Counted from the stretch's first letter, positions 9,263-18,231 are shown. The stretch is 64,000 bases of DNA from Burkholderiales bacterium (GCA_016702555.1 JADJDV010000007.1:248001-312000); one strand, 5' to 3'. Numbers and translations are program-made. The notes: generated from the sequence alone by a model not told the origin.

Positions 9263-10582
9263 ATGAAGCTATCCAAGACCCTGATCGCCGCCGCCGTGCT
9301 GGCCGCTTCGACGGTCGCCGGCAGCGCCTTCGCGCAGGCCGAGCAGTTCTTCCCGCTGCTGTCCTACCGCACTGGTCCCTACGCGCCCAACGGCACGCCC
9401 TGGGCCAATGGCAAGCAGGACTACATCAAGCTCGTCAACGCGCGCGATGGTGGCGTCAACGGCATCAAGATGACCTTCGAGGAGTGCGAGACCGGCTACG
9501 CCACCGACCGCGGCGTGGAGTGCTACGAGCGCCTGAAGAGCAGGCCGGGCATGACCTTCATCGACCCGCAATCCACCGGCATCACTTTCGCCCTGACCGA
9601 CAAGGCGCCGACCGACAAGATTCCGCTGATGACGCTGGGTTACGGCCTGTCGGTCTCGGCCGACGGCAATGCCTTCAAGTGGAACTTCCCCTACATGGGC
9701 AGCTACTGGACCGCCGCCGACATCATCATTCAGCACATCGGCAAGGAGCACGGCGGGCTGGACAAGCTCAAGGGCAAGAAGATCGCGCTGGTCTACCACG
9801 ACAGCCCGTTCGGCAAGGAGCCGATCCCGCTGCTGCAGGAGCGTTCCAAGATGCACGGCTTCGAACTGCAACTGCTGCCGGTGACCGCGCCCGGCGTGGA
9901 ACAGAAGGCCACCTGGCTGCAGGTGCGCCGCGACCGGCCCGACCACGTGCTGCTGTGGGGCTGGGGCGTGATGAACTCCACCGCGCTGAAGGAAGCGCAG
10001 GCCACGGGCTACCCGCGCGAGAAGATGTACGGCGTGTGGTGGGCCGGCGCCGAGCCGGACGTGCGCGACGTCGGCGCGGGTGCCAAGGGCTACCACTCGC
10101 TGGCCTTGAACGGTTCCGGCACCGAGCCCAAGGTGATGCAGGAAATCCTCAAGCACGTGCACGGCAAGGGCCAGGGCACCGGACCGAAGGACGAGGTCGG
10201 GCAGGTGCTGTACACGCGCGGCGTGATCATCCAGATGCTGGGGGTCGAGGCCGTGCGCAAGGCGCAGGAACGCTTCGGCAAGGGCAAGGTGATGACGTCC
10301 GAGCAGGTCCGCTGGGGCATGGAAAACCTCAACCTGGACCAGAAGCGCCTGGAGGCCTTGGGCTTTGGTGGCGTGATGCGGCCGCTGCAGGCCACCTGCG
10401 CCGACCACATGGGTTCGACCTGGGCGCGCGTGCAGACCTGGGACGGCGGCAAGTGGGTGGTCGGCAACGATTGGTACCAGTCCGACGATTCGATCATCAA
10501 GCCAATGATCAAGAGCGGTGCCGAGCGCTACCTGAGCGAGAAGAAGCTGGCCCGGCGCGACGCCGCCGACTGCGGCAGCTGA
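9263..10582 (+). CDS. Periplasmic substrate-binding protein of the Liv-type transporter
   Basis: Extracytoplasmic ligand receptor of the HAAT importer, 439 residues. A Sec signal peptide spans residues 1-26 (MKLSKTLIAAAVLAAS...AFAQA, cleavage after AFA or AQA). The mature part has the Peripla_BP_6 (type I) fold pattern, with an early loop FFPLLSYRTGPYAPNG and long alternating alpha/beta blocks. Its start at 9263 is preceded by AAGGAGACA at good spacing. Size above 400 aa is typical of receptors for aromatic-acid transporters, but the ligand cannot be read from sequence. Confidence 0.92.
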   Translation: MKLSKTLIAAAVLAASTVAGSAFAQAEQFFPLLSYRTGPYAPNGTPWANGKQDYIKLVNARDGGVNGIKMTFEECETGYATDRGVECYERLKSRPGMTFIDPQSTGITFALTDKAPTDKIPLMTLGYGLSVSADGNAFKWNFPYMGSYWTAADIIIQHIGKEHGGLDKLKGKKIALVYHDSPFGKEPIPLLQERSKMHGFELQLLPVTAPGVEQKATWLQVRRDRPDHVLLWGWGVMNSTALKEAQATGYPREKMYGVWWAGAEPDVRDVGAGAKGYHSLALNGSGTEPKVMQEILKHVHGKGQGTGPKDEVGQVLYTRGVIIQMLGVEAVRKAQERFGKGKVMTSEQVRWGMENLNLDQKRLEALGFGGVMRPLQATCADHMGSTWARVQTWDGGKWVVGNDWYQSDDSIIKPMIKSGAERYLSEKKLARRDAADCGS

Positions 10583-10593
10583 TGCCGCGCCAC

Positions 10594-10697
10594 GGGCGGC
10601 GCTGCGCGCGCCGCCCGCCGTGCCCGACCGATGCGCCGGGCGCGTGGGCGCCTTTTTTCGAGGCGCCAAACGACAGGGAGCCGCCCTGTCGTTTGGC
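10594..10697 (+). terminator. Hairpin cluster between receptor and LivF genes (possible attenuator)
   Basis: Three nested secondary structures lie here. A perfect 9-base-arm hairpin is at 10594-10616 (GGGCGGCGC/GCGCCGCCC). A GGCGCC stem is followed directly by six T at 10647-10658. A perfect 14-base-arm hairpin (GCCAAACGACAGGG/CCCTGTCGTTTGGC, loop AGCCG) is at 10665-10697, ending 12 bases before the LivF start codon. The first two look like intrinsic terminator or processing signals reducing distal expression; the third sits where the ribosome would bind. Function is inferred. Confidence 0.5.
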
Positions 10698-10709
10698 AGG
10701 AAACCACGC

Positions 10710-11570
10710 ATGAGCAACACACCCCAACTGACCACCGTCGGCACGGCGGACGCGACGGATACGCCGGCGCGCTCCATCGTCCTCAGCGTCAACGGCATCG
10801 AGGTCATCTACAACCATGTGATCCTGGTGCTCAAGGGCGTCTCGCTCACCGTACCCGAGAGCGGCATCGTCGCCATCCTGGGCGGCAACGGCGCCGGCAA
10901 GACTACGACTTTGCGCGCCATCTCCAACCTGCTCAAGGGCGAGCGCGGCGAGGTCACCAAGGGTTCGATCGAATACCGCGGTGAGCACATCGAGAACCTG
11001 AGCCCGGCCGAGCTGGTCAAGCGCGGCGTGGTGCAGGTGATGGAGGGGCGCCACTGCTTCGCCCACCTGACGATCGAGGAAAACCTGCTCACCGGCGCCT
11101 ACACGCGCCACGACCGCGCCGAGATCGCGCGCAACCTGGAAAAGGTCTACACCTACTTCCCGCGCCTGAAGACGCGCCGCACCTCGCAGGCGGCCTACAC
11201 CTCGGGCGGCGAGCAGCAGATGTGCGCCATCGGCCGCGCGCTGATGTGCAACCCCAGCATGGTGCTGCTGGACGAGCCCAGCATGGGCCTGGCGCCGCAG
11301 ATCGTGGAAGAGGTGTTCAACATCGTCAAGGATCTGAACGCCAAGGAAAAGACCACCTTCCTGCTGGCCGAGCAGAACACCAACATGGCGCTGAAGTACG
11401 CCGACTACGGCTACATCATGGAAAGTGGCCGGGTGGTGATGGACGGCAAGGCGAGCGATTTGGCCAGCAACGAGGACGTGAAGGAGTTCTACCTGGGCGT
11501 GGGCGGCGGCGAGCGCAAGAGCTTCAAGGACGTCAAGAGCTACAAGCGGCGCAAGCGGTGGTTGGCTTGA
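10710..11570 (+). CDS. ABC transporter ATP-binding protein, LivF-type
   Basis: Second ATPase of the importer, 286 residues. Walker A GGNGAGKTTTLRA is near residue 58, the signature TSGGEQQM and Walker B MVLLDEPSMGLAPQ follow, with the LivF-like ending FLLAEQNTNMALKYADYGYI. The N-terminal 25 residues and the Arg/Lys-rich tail (KSYKRRKRW) are extensions. The start at 10710 is preceded by the hairpin at 10665-10697 instead of a clean Shine-Dalgarno sequence, so translation initiation may be regulated. Confidence 0.95.
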   Translation: MSNTPQLTTVGTADATDTPARSIVLSVNGIEVIYNHVILVLKGVSLTVPESGIVAILGGNGAGKTTTLRAISNLLKGERGEVTKGSIEYRGEHIENLSPAELVKRGVVQVMEGRHCFAHLTIEENLLTGAYTRHDRAEIARNLEKVYTYFPRLKTRRTSQAAYTSGGEQQMCAIGRALMCNPSMVLLDEPSMGLAPQIVEEVFNIVKDLNAKEKTTFLLAEQNTNMALKYADYGYIMESGRVVMDGKASDLASNEDVKEFYLGVGGGERKSFKDVKSYKRRKRWLA

Positions 11571-11697
11571 GGCATCCAAACAGCCAAACAGCCGGACGCA
11601 AAGGTTTCGCGAAGGACGCAAAAGAACAGCCCCAAAAGGTTTTCTTTGTAGGCGGAGCGCTGCGCTGGTGCGCGACGCTTACACCCAAAGAAACCCC

Positions 11698-11740
11698 CTC
11701 TCCCTCTGGGAGAGAGCCTGCCCCGGACGCGATCCGGGGG
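11698..11740. repeat. REP-like palindromic intergenic repeat
   Basis: Two hairpins in tandem: CTCTCCC/GGGAGAG (11698-11714) and CCCCGGA/TCCGGGG (11721-11739), flanked by C-rich and G-rich stretches. This layout is familiar from dispersed intergenic repeats in high-GC beta/gamma-proteobacteria. It occupies the 289-base gap between LivF and the PaaK-like gene, where no gene is visible. Confidence 0.5.
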
Positions 11741-11807
11741 TAGGGGTGAGGGCAACCCAAGCCCCAACAAGAAATACGGATGAAATCGTTCCCCGATGCG
11801 TACCCGC

Positions 11808-11835
11808 CAAGCGCCAGCAGCTATCCAATCAAGAG
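11808..11835. repeat. Short dispersed repeat, copy 1
   Basis: Contains AGCGCCAGCAGCTATCNAA, shared with the segment at 26464-26488 inside phzF and loosely with 25816-25877. Such AT-richer elements are frequent in Comamonadaceae (recalled, not searched). It lies just upstream of the PaaK-like gene. Confidence 0.4.
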
Positions 11836-11859
11836 TAATTGCAAGCCAAGGATGACGCG

Positions 11860-13110
11860 ATGACCGAATACTTCGACGCGCTGGAAACCCGCTCGCCTGC
11901 CGAACGTGAAGCCGAGTTGATGGCGGCCTTGCGCCGGCAGCTGGCGCATGCGCAGGCGCACAGCGCCGCCATGGCCGAAATCCTGCGCGGTGTCGATGTT
12001 GGCACGATCACTTCGCGCCATGCGCTGGCGCAGCTGCCAGTGACGCGCAAGAGCGAGCTGTTGTCGCTCCAGCAGGCCTCGCGCGGTGCCGGTCGGGACG
12101 CCTTCGGCGGCTTCGCGACGAACGGCTACGGCGCCGCCATGCGGCGCCTGTACGCCAGCCCGGGCCCGATCTACGAGCCCGAGGGCACGGCGACGGATTA
12201 CTGGCGCTCCGCGCGCGCCCTGTTCGCGGCGGGCTTTCGCGCCGGCGATCTGGTGCACAACGCCTTCAGCTACCACATGACGCCCGGTGCCTTCATCATG
12301 GAAAGCGGCGCGCATGCGGTGGGTTGCACGGTGTTCCCCGCCGGCACCGGCCAGACCGAGCAGCAGCTGCAGGCCATCGCCGAGCTGAAGCCGCAGGCCT
12401 ACCTGGGCACGCCCAGCTTTCTGCGCATCCTGGTCGAGAAGGCGCAGGAAGGCGGCGTGGACATCAGCAGCCTGACCAAGGGGCTGGTCGGTGGCGAGGC
12501 GTTTCCGCCGTCCTTGCGCGACTGGTTCGGCGAGCGCGGCATGGCCATCTACCAGAGCTACGCCACCGCCGACGTCGGCCTGATCGCCTACGAGACGGCG
12601 GCACGCGAGGGCCTGGTGCTGGACGAAAACGTGATCGTCGAGATCGTGCGCCCGGGCACCGGCGATCCGGTGGCGCCGGGCGAGGTCGGCGAGGTGGTGG
12701 TCACGGTGCTGAACCCGGACTACCCGCTGATCCGCTTCGGCACCGGTGACCTGTCGGCCGTGCTGGACGGTGCCTGCCCCACCGGCCGCACCAACACCCG
12801 CATCAAGGGCTGGCTCGGCCGCGCCGACCAGACCACCAAGATCCGCGGCATGTTCGTGCATCCCGGTCAGGTGGCGGAGATCGTCAAGCGCTTCCCTGAG
12901 GTCAAGCGCGCACGCCTGGTGGTCAGCGGTGAAATGGCCAACGACAGCATGAAGCTGCTGGTGGAGGCCGCCACGGCGCAAGGCCTGAACGAGCGCGTGG
13001 CCGAGGCGGTGCGCGACGTCACCAAGCTGCGCGGCGAGGTCGAGGTGGTGGCGCCTGGCAGCCTGCCCAACGACGGCAAGGTGATCGAGGACGCGCGCAG
13101 CTACAAGTGA
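11860..13110 (+). CDS. Phenylacetate-CoA ligase (PaaK)-family protein
   Basis: AMP-dependent CoA ligase of the PaaK family, 416 residues, with the typical middle (YQSYATADVGLIAYE) and C-terminal adenylation blocks (PLIRFGTGDLSAV, GWLGRADQTTKIRGMFVHP). The usual glycine-rich phosphate loop (SSGTTG-like) is replaced by SPGPIYEPEG near residues 101-110, so ATP chemistry may be altered. The ATG at 11860 is preceded by AAGGA; a TTG start at 11839 would add seven residues. It lies downstream of the Liv-type transporter and could activate an imported aromatic acid. Confidence 0.88.
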   Translation: MTEYFDALETRSPAEREAELMAALRRQLAHAQAHSAAMAEILRGVDVGTITSRHALAQLPVTRKSELLSLQQASRGAGRDAFGGFATNGYGAAMRRLYASPGPIYEPEGTATDYWRSARALFAAGFRAGDLVHNAFSYHMTPGAFIMESGAHAVGCTVFPAGTGQTEQQLQAIAELKPQAYLGTPSFLRILVEKAQEGGVDISSLTKGLVGGEAFPPSLRDWFGERGMAIYQSYATADVGLIAYETAAREGLVLDENVIVEIVRPGTGDPVAPGEVGEVVVTVLNPDYPLIRFGTGDLSAVLDGACPTGRTNTRIKGWLGRADQTTKIRGMFVHPGQVAEIVKRFPEVKRARLVVSGEMANDSMKLLVEAATAQGLNERVAEAVRDVTKLRGEVEVVAPGSLPNDGKVIEDARSYK

Positions 13111-13263
13111 GCCCGTCGCGGCCGTGGCCGCCGGGCACCCACCCCGTGTAATCCCTGGTTTTTTTGCGGTGCGCCAGGTGCACGCTCGGATGGGTGGGCG
13201 CGTTATCAGCCGCTGGCATTCATTGCTTTCTTTTCAACCCACCCCCCCAAGGAATCATCCAAG

Positions 13264-14247
13264 ATGTCGAAACTGTTCAAGCTCAGTCTGGCCGCCACCG
13301 CGGTGTTGATGGCCGCTGGCGCTCAGGCGCAGGCGTTTCCGGCCAAGCCGATCACGCTGATCGTGCCGTTTGCCGCCGGGGGCCCGACCGACAAGGTGGC
13401 GCGTGACCTGGCCGAGGCCATGCGCAAGCCGCTGCACGGCGCCACCATCGTGGTCGACAACGCCGCCGGCGCTGGCAGCACCATCGGTACCGCCAAGGCG
13501 TTCCGCGCGCCGCCCGACGGCTACACGCTGCTGGTCGCCCACATCGGTATGGCCACCACGGCCACCCTGTACCGCAATCCGGGCTTCAAGTACGACGAGT
13601 TCGAGTACCTGGGCATGATCAACGAAGTGCCGATGGTGGTGGTCGGCAAGCCCGGCCTGGCGGCGAACAACTGGGCGGAGCTGAGCAGCTGGATCGGCCA
13701 GAACAAGAACAAGGTCAACCTGGCCAACGCTGGCCTGGGCGCGGCCTCGCACCTGTGCGGGCTGATGCTGCAGAACGCGCTCAAGGTCGAACTGACCACG
13801 GTGCCCTACAAGGGCACGGCGCCGGCCATGACCGACCTGCTGGGCGGCCAGGTCGACATCATGTGCGACCAGACCACCAACACCACCAGCCAGGTCGAGG
13901 GCAAGAAGATCAAGGCCTACGCGGTCAGCACCGCCAAGCGGCTGAGCACGCCGGTGGTCTACAAGGACTTGCCGACGCTGGATGAGGCCGGCCTGAAGGG
14001 CTTCGACGTGTCGATCTGGCACGGCCTGTACGCGCCCAAGGGCACGCCGGCGGCGGTGCTCAAGACCCTTAACGACGCTCTGAAGGCGGCGCTGAAGGAT
14101 CCGGACTTCGTCAAGAAGCAGGAAGGTCTGGGTGCCGTCGTCGTCAACGACGCACGCGTCAACCCGGCCGAGCACAAGAAGTTCGTCGCTGCGGAAGTGA
14201 CCAAGTGGGGCGCGGTGATCAAGGCCGCCGGCCAGTACGCCGACTGA
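13264..14247 (+). CDS. Bug-family tripartite tricarboxylate transporter solute-binding protein
   Basis: Periplasmic solute receptor of the Bug/TctC family, 327 residues. The signal peptide MSKLFKLSLAATAVLMAAGA precedes mature FPAKPITLIVPFAAGGPTDK, and the family blocks VPYKGTAPAMTDLLGGQVD and LYAPKGTPAAVLKTLNDALK are clear. No TctA/TctB membrane genes lie nearby, as is usual for the many orphan Bug proteins in beta-proteobacteria. CAAGGAATCATCCAAG precedes the ATG. The ligand is unknown; small organic acids are typical. Confidence 0.93.
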   Translation: MSKLFKLSLAATAVLMAAGAQAQAFPAKPITLIVPFAAGGPTDKVARDLAEAMRKPLHGATIVVDNAAGAGSTIGTAKAFRAPPDGYTLLVAHIGMATTATLYRNPGFKYDEFEYLGMINEVPMVVVGKPGLAANNWAELSSWIGQNKNKVNLANAGLGAASHLCGLMLQNALKVELTTVPYKGTAPAMTDLLGGQVDIMCDQTTNTTSQVEGKKIKAYAVSTAKRLSTPVVYKDLPTLDEAGLKGFDVSIWHGLYAPKGTPAAVLKTLNDALKAALKDPDFVKKQEGLGAVVVNDARVNPAEHKKFVAAEVTKWGAVIKAAGQYAD

Positions 14248-14317
14248 TCCGTACCAGCTGCATGACCGCCCGGGCCGCGCTGGCGCTTGCCGCTTCGCGC
14301 GGCCTGATCGTCTTCAG

Positions 14318-14695
14318 ATGAAACCGGCGCTGCGCGTCGTCGATTCGATCACCGAGCTGCGGCCCGGGCGGGACGCCGACTGCATCGCCGTGAGCGGATC
14401 GCACGGCGGCATCAGCTCGGCCCGCTACGCGCTGGCGGCGCGGCCGCTGCTGTCGGTGTTCAACGACGCCGGCGTCGGCAAGGACGCGGCCGGTCTGGCG
14501 GCACTGGATTTTTTGCAGGACCACGGTCTGGCGGCCTGCACCGTGGCGCACCACAGCGCCCGCATCGGCGAGGCGCCGAGCACGCTGCAGGACGGCCGCA
14601 TCAGCCACTGCAATGCGCTGGCACTCGCCCTGGGCGCCGTACCTGGCCAGGCTTGCCGCGCGCTGGTCGATGCCTTGATGGCGAATGACGAATGA
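14318..14695 (+). CDS. Conserved hypothetical protein
   Basis: Unrecognised 125-residue protein with a compact composition and no signal peptide or membrane segment. Near residues 24-31 it has VSGSHGGIS, and later HHSARIGEAPSTLQDGRIS. Similar small proteins occur next to Bug receptors in related bacteria to my recollection, but no function is known to me. It follows the Bug gene by 70 bases on the same strand. Confidence 0.6.
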   Translation: MKPALRVVDSITELRPGRDADCIAVSGSHGGISSARYALAARPLLSVFNDAGVGKDAAGLAALDFLQDHGLAACTVAHHSARIGEAPSTLQDGRISHCNALALALGAVPGQACRALVDALMANDE

Positions 14696-14812
14696 CTTCG
14701 CCGCTGGCGCGGCTTCAATGACAAATGACGAAAGGTTCGTCTGGTCGTTGCCACCGCGGCTGGGTCATGGCGGCGCAGCCGCCGTCATCGAGCGCAGCGA
14801 GCTCATTTGTCA

Positions 14813-15145
14813 TCACACCCCCCAGACCACGTCCTTGCCGGCCGCCGCGCTGATCTCCAGCAGTTCGATGAAGGGCGTGGCGCGCTGGCGCAGCGAGATG
14901 GGCTCGGCCGACAGGAAGTCCGCCGCCACCACCTGCTCCGCCTCCGTGGCCGCCGCCTGACCCTGGCCAAGCGCCTCGCGCCGCTCGATCTCCTGCCGCA
15001 GCGCCGCGACGGCGCCTGGCACCTGTGCGACCGTGACGATGCCGGTGGCGCTGGCCGGCTTGCCGATGATCTTGAGCAGTTCCTCGGCGGTCTGCTGCAG
15101 CATGATGACGTCGGCTGCGGCCTGGGATTTGAATTTGAAAAGCAT
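14813..15145 (-). CDS. DUF1840 domain-containing protein
   Basis: A 110-residue protein opening MLFKFKSQAAADVIMLQQTA, with LLKIIGK and the C-terminal PFIELLEISAAAGKDVVWGV; this matches the DUF1840 family of small beta-proteobacterial proteins of unknown function. The start is the ATG at 15143-15145, preceded on the minus strand by GGAGGATT. The frame continues open upstream but with atypical composition. The short direct repeats around 14680-14735 (two near-copies of ATGACNAATGACGAA) lie downstream of its stop. Confidence 0.75.
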   Translation of the reverse strand: MLFKFKSQAAADVIMLQQTAEELLKIIGKPASATGIVTVAQVPGAVAALRQEIERREALGQGQAAATEAEQVVAADFLSAEPISLRQRATPFIELLEISAAAGKDVVWGV

Positions 15146-15351
15146 GCTCGAATCCTCCGATGGGTGATGAACGCGCTGGAAGGCGAGGGCGGGTGGCGCG
15201 TCGTTGCACCGCCCGTCATGACATCCTATTGTGCCCCTGAAGCGGTGGCGCCCGTGTCGGACCGGGGCTGAAGCGCGGCACGGCACGGGCCAGGCGGCGT
15301 AAGGGAAAACGAGGGCGTCCCCACCGCCTCACCGCGCTTGACGCCAGATAC

Positions 15352-15363
15352 TTCATGCATGAA
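15352..15363. promoter_or_regulatory. Perfect palindrome upstream of the monooxygenase/reductase gene
   Basis: TTCATGCATGAA is a perfect 12-base palindrome ending 10 bases before the ATG at 15374. A MarR-type regulator is encoded at 17745 in the same cluster, so this is a plausible operator. The link is inference. Confidence 0.4.
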
Positions 15364-15373
15364 CAATTGAGTC

Positions 15374-17737
15374 ATGAAGATTGTCTGCATCGGCGGCGGA
15401 CCCGCCGGCCTCTACTTCGGCCTGCTGATGAAGATGCGCCACCCGGCGCACGACGTCACCGTGGTCGAGCGCAACAAGCCCTACGACACCTTTGGCTGGG
15501 GCGTGGTGTTCTCCGACGCCACCATGGACAACATGCGCCAGTGGGATCCGGTGACGGCGGCCGAGATCCAGCAGGCCTTCAACCACTGGGACGACATCGA
15601 ACTGCACTTCAAGGGCCGCGTGATCCGCTCCGGCGGCCACGGCTTCGTCGGCATCGGGCGCAAGAAGCTGCTCAACATCCTGCAGGCGCGCTGTGAGCAA
15701 CTGGGCGTGAAGCTGGTGTTCGAGCGCGAGGTCGAGTCCGACCTGGAGTTCGCTGATGCCGACCTGATCATCGCCAGCGACGGCATCAACTCGCGCATCC
15801 GCACGCGCCGCGCCGAGCGGTACCAGCCCGACATCGTGGTGCGCCCCAACCGCTACATCTGGTTGGGCACGCACAAGCTGTACGACGCCTTCACCTTCCT
15901 GTTCGAAAAGACCGAACACGGCTGGTTTCAGGCCCACATCTACAAGTTCGACGAGAACACCACCACCTTCATCGTCGAGTGCCCGGAAGACGTGTGGCTG
16001 GCGCACGGCCTGGACCAGGCGACGCAGGACGAGTCGATCGCCTTCTGCGAGCGCCTGTTCGCCGCCAACCTGCAAGGCGCCCGGCTGCTGACCAACGCGC
16101 GCCACCTGCGCGGCTCGGCCTGGCTCAACTTCCAGCGCGTGAAGTGCGAGCAGTGGTGGCTGAAGAACGAGCAGGGCAGCCACGTGGTGCTGATGGGCGA
16201 TGCGGTGCACACGGCGCACTTCGCCATCGGCTCCGGCACCAAGCTGGCGATCGAGGACGCGATCGAGCTGACGCGCCAGTTCGACGCCGCCGGCCACGAG
16301 CGTCCCGACATCGAGGCCGTGCTGCGCCGCTATCAGGATTTGCGCGCCATCGACGTGGTGCGCCTGACCAACGCGGCCTGGAACGCGATGGAGTGGTTCG
16401 AGGTGTGCGGGCAGCGCTACTGCGACCAGCTCGAACCCGAGCAGTTCATGTACTCGATGCTGACGCGCAGCCAGCGCATCAGCCACGAGAACCTGCGCCT
16501 GCGCGACGCCGCCTGGCTGGGTGGCTACGAGCGCTGGCTGGCCGAGCGCGGTGGCCTCGTGCTGAACGCCGGCGAGCCGGCGCCGCCGCCGATGTTCACG
16601 CCGTACACGCTGCGCTCGGTGCGGCTGAAGAACCGCGTCGTCGTCTCGCCCATGGCGCAGTACCTGGCCGTCGATGGCGTGGCCGGCGACTACCACCTGG
16701 TGCACCTGGGCGCGCGCGCGCTGGGCGGCGCCGGTCTGGTGATGGTGGAGATGACCTGCCCCTCGGCCGACGCGCGCATCACGCCCGGCTGCCCCGGCTT
16801 GTGGAACGACGCGCAGCAGCAGGCGCTGACGCGCATCGTGGATTGGACGCACGCGCACAGCGACGCGAAGATCGGCATCCAGCTTGGCCACGCCGGCCCC
16901 AAGGGCTCGACCTGTGTGCCCTGGGCCGACGGCGGCACCGACCAGCCCTTGCCCAGCGGCGGCTGGCCGCTGATCGCCGCCTCCGATGTTCCGTATCTGG
17001 CCGAGGGTGGCATCACGCCACGCGCCATGACGCGCGCCGACATGGACCGCGTCACGGCCGACTTCGTCGCCGCCACCCGGCGCGCCGCCGCCTGCGGCTT
17101 CGACTGGCTGGAACTGCACTGCGCGCACGGCTACCTGCTGTCGAGCTTCATCTCGCCGCTGACGAATCGGCGCGACGACGAATACGGCGGCGCGCTGGAG
17201 AACCGCCTGCGCTACCCGCTGGCAGTGTTCCGCGCCATGCGCGAGGTGTGGCCGGCCGAGCTGCCGATGAGCGTGCGCATCTCGGCGCACGACTGGGTGG
17301 AGGGCGGCACCACGCCGCCCGACGCGGTCGAGATCGCGCGCGCCTTCAAGGCCGCTGGCGCGGACATGATCGACTGCTCATCGGGCCAGGTGCACGAAGA
17401 CCAGAAGCCGACCTACGGCCGCATGTACCAGACGCCGTTCGCCGACCGCATCCGGCAGGAAGCGGGCATCCCGACCGTCGCCGTCGGTGCTATCAGCGAG
17501 GCCGACCACGTCAACTCCATCCTCGCCGCCGGCCGCGCCGACCTGTGCGCGGTGGCGCGCCCGCACCTGGCCAACCCGGCCTGGACGCTGACCGAAGCCG
17601 CCAGGATCGGCTATACGCCGATGCCCTGGCCCAAGCCCTACCTGAGCGGCAAGCCGCAACTCGAAGCCCACTTCGCGCGCGAGAAGGCGCAGGCCGAGAT
17701 GGCGCTGCAGGCCGCGCGCCTGCACCAGGAGGATTGA
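15374..17737 (+). CDS. Fused FAD monooxygenase / old-yellow-enzyme, 2-aminobenzoyl-CoA monooxygenase/reductase-like
   Basis: Bifunctional 787-residue flavoenzyme. The N-terminal half is an aromatic-ring hydroxylase: FAD dinucleotide-binding GGGPAGLYFG at residues 7-16 and the second FAD motif VLMGDAVHTAHFAIGSG near residue 272. It resembles salicylyl-CoA 5-hydroxylase. From about residue 405 the C-terminal half is an NADH:flavin oxidoreductase (PYTLRSVRLKNRVVVSPM, IQLGHAGPKG, HCAHGYLLSSFISPLTN). This fusion is known from aerobic 2-aminobenzoate (anthranilate) degradation in Azoarcus evansii, where it hydroxylates and reduces 2-aminobenzoyl-CoA to a non-aromatic ring. The neighbouring MarR, acyl-CoA dehydrogenase, aminobenzoate-CoA ligase-like and RidA genes support that reading. 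Confidence 0.85.
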   Translation: MKIVCIGGGPAGLYFGLLMKMRHPAHDVTVVERNKPYDTFGWGVVFSDATMDNMRQWDPVTAAEIQQAFNHWDDIELHFKGRVIRSGGHGFVGIGRKKLLNILQARCEQLGVKLVFEREVESDLEFADADLIIASDGINSRIRTRRAERYQPDIVVRPNRYIWLGTHKLYDAFTFLFEKTEHGWFQAHIYKFDENTTTFIVECPEDVWLAHGLDQATQDESIAFCERLFAANLQGARLLTNARHLRGSAWLNFQRVKCEQWWLKNEQGSHVVLMGDAVHTAHFAIGSGTKLAIEDAIELTRQFDAAGHERPDIEAVLRRYQDLRAIDVVRLTNAAWNAMEWFEVCGQRYCDQLEPEQFMYSMLTRSQRISHENLRLRDAAWLGGYERWLAERGGLVLNAGEPAPPPMFTPYTLRSVRLKNRVVVSPMAQYLAVDGVAGDYHLVHLGARALGGAGLVMVEMTCPSADARITPGCPGLWNDAQQQALTRIVDWTHAHSDAKIGIQLGHAGPKGSTCVPWADGGTDQPLPSGGWPLIAASDVPYLAEGGITPRAMTRADMDRVTADFVAATRRAAACGFDWLELHCAHGYLLSSFISPLTNRRDDEYGGALENRLRYPLAVFRAMREVWPAELPMSVRISAHDWVEGGTTPPDAVEIARAFKAAGADMIDCSSGQVHEDQKPTYGRMYQTPFADRIRQEAGIPTVAVGAISEADHVNSILAAGRADLCAVARPHLANPAWTLTEAARIGYTPMPWPKPYLSGKPQLEAHFAREKAQAEMALQAARLHQED

Positions 17738-17744
17738 TGCGGTC

Positions 17745-18209
17745 ATGGATCTGGAAGCCCGCGCCCACGCCGAACACCCCGAAGAGCTGCGCCTGTGGCT
17801 GCGCCTGCTGGCCTGCACGCAGCTGGTGGAAAAACGCATCCGCACCGATCTGCGCGAGCGCTTCGACAGCACGCTGCCGCGCTTCGATCTGATGGCGCAG
17901 CTCGAGCGCGCGCCCGAGGGCCTGCGCATGAACGAGCTGTCGCGCCGCATGATGGTCACTGGCGGCAACGTCACCGGCATCACCGACCAACTGGAGGCCG
18001 AGGGCCTGGTCGAGCGGGCCGAGGTCGAGGGCGACCGGCGCGCCTTCCGGGTGCGGCTCACGCCGCGCGGCCGCCAGCAGTTCAAGGCCATGGCCGACGC
18101 GCACGAGGCCTGGATCGTCGACGCGTTCGCGCCCCTGAGCCCGCGCGACATCCAGACCCTGCACACGCTGCTGGGCAAGGTCAAGAACCATTTCCGGGAG
18201 ACGGCATGA
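17745..18209 (+). CDS. MarR-family transcriptional regulator
   Basis: A 154-residue winged-helix regulator. The recognition region reads LRMNELSRRMMVTGGNVTGITDQLE, followed by the wing VEGDRRAFRVRLTPRGRQ. MarR regulators in aromatic CoA pathways commonly respond to CoA-thioester intermediates. It starts 8 bases after the monooxygenase/reductase stop and is followed 23 bases later by the acyl-CoA dehydrogenase gene, so it is embedded in the operon it probably regulates. Confidence 0.9.
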   Translation: MDLEARAHAEHPEELRLWLRLLACTQLVEKRIRTDLRERFDSTLPRFDLMAQLERAPEGLRMNELSRRMMVTGGNVTGITDQLEAEGLVERAEVEGDRRAFRVRLTPRGRQQFKAMADAHEAWIVDAFAPLSPRDIQTLHTLLGKVKNHFRETA

Positions 18210-18231
18210 GCCAGGCATTCGGAGGCCGGTC

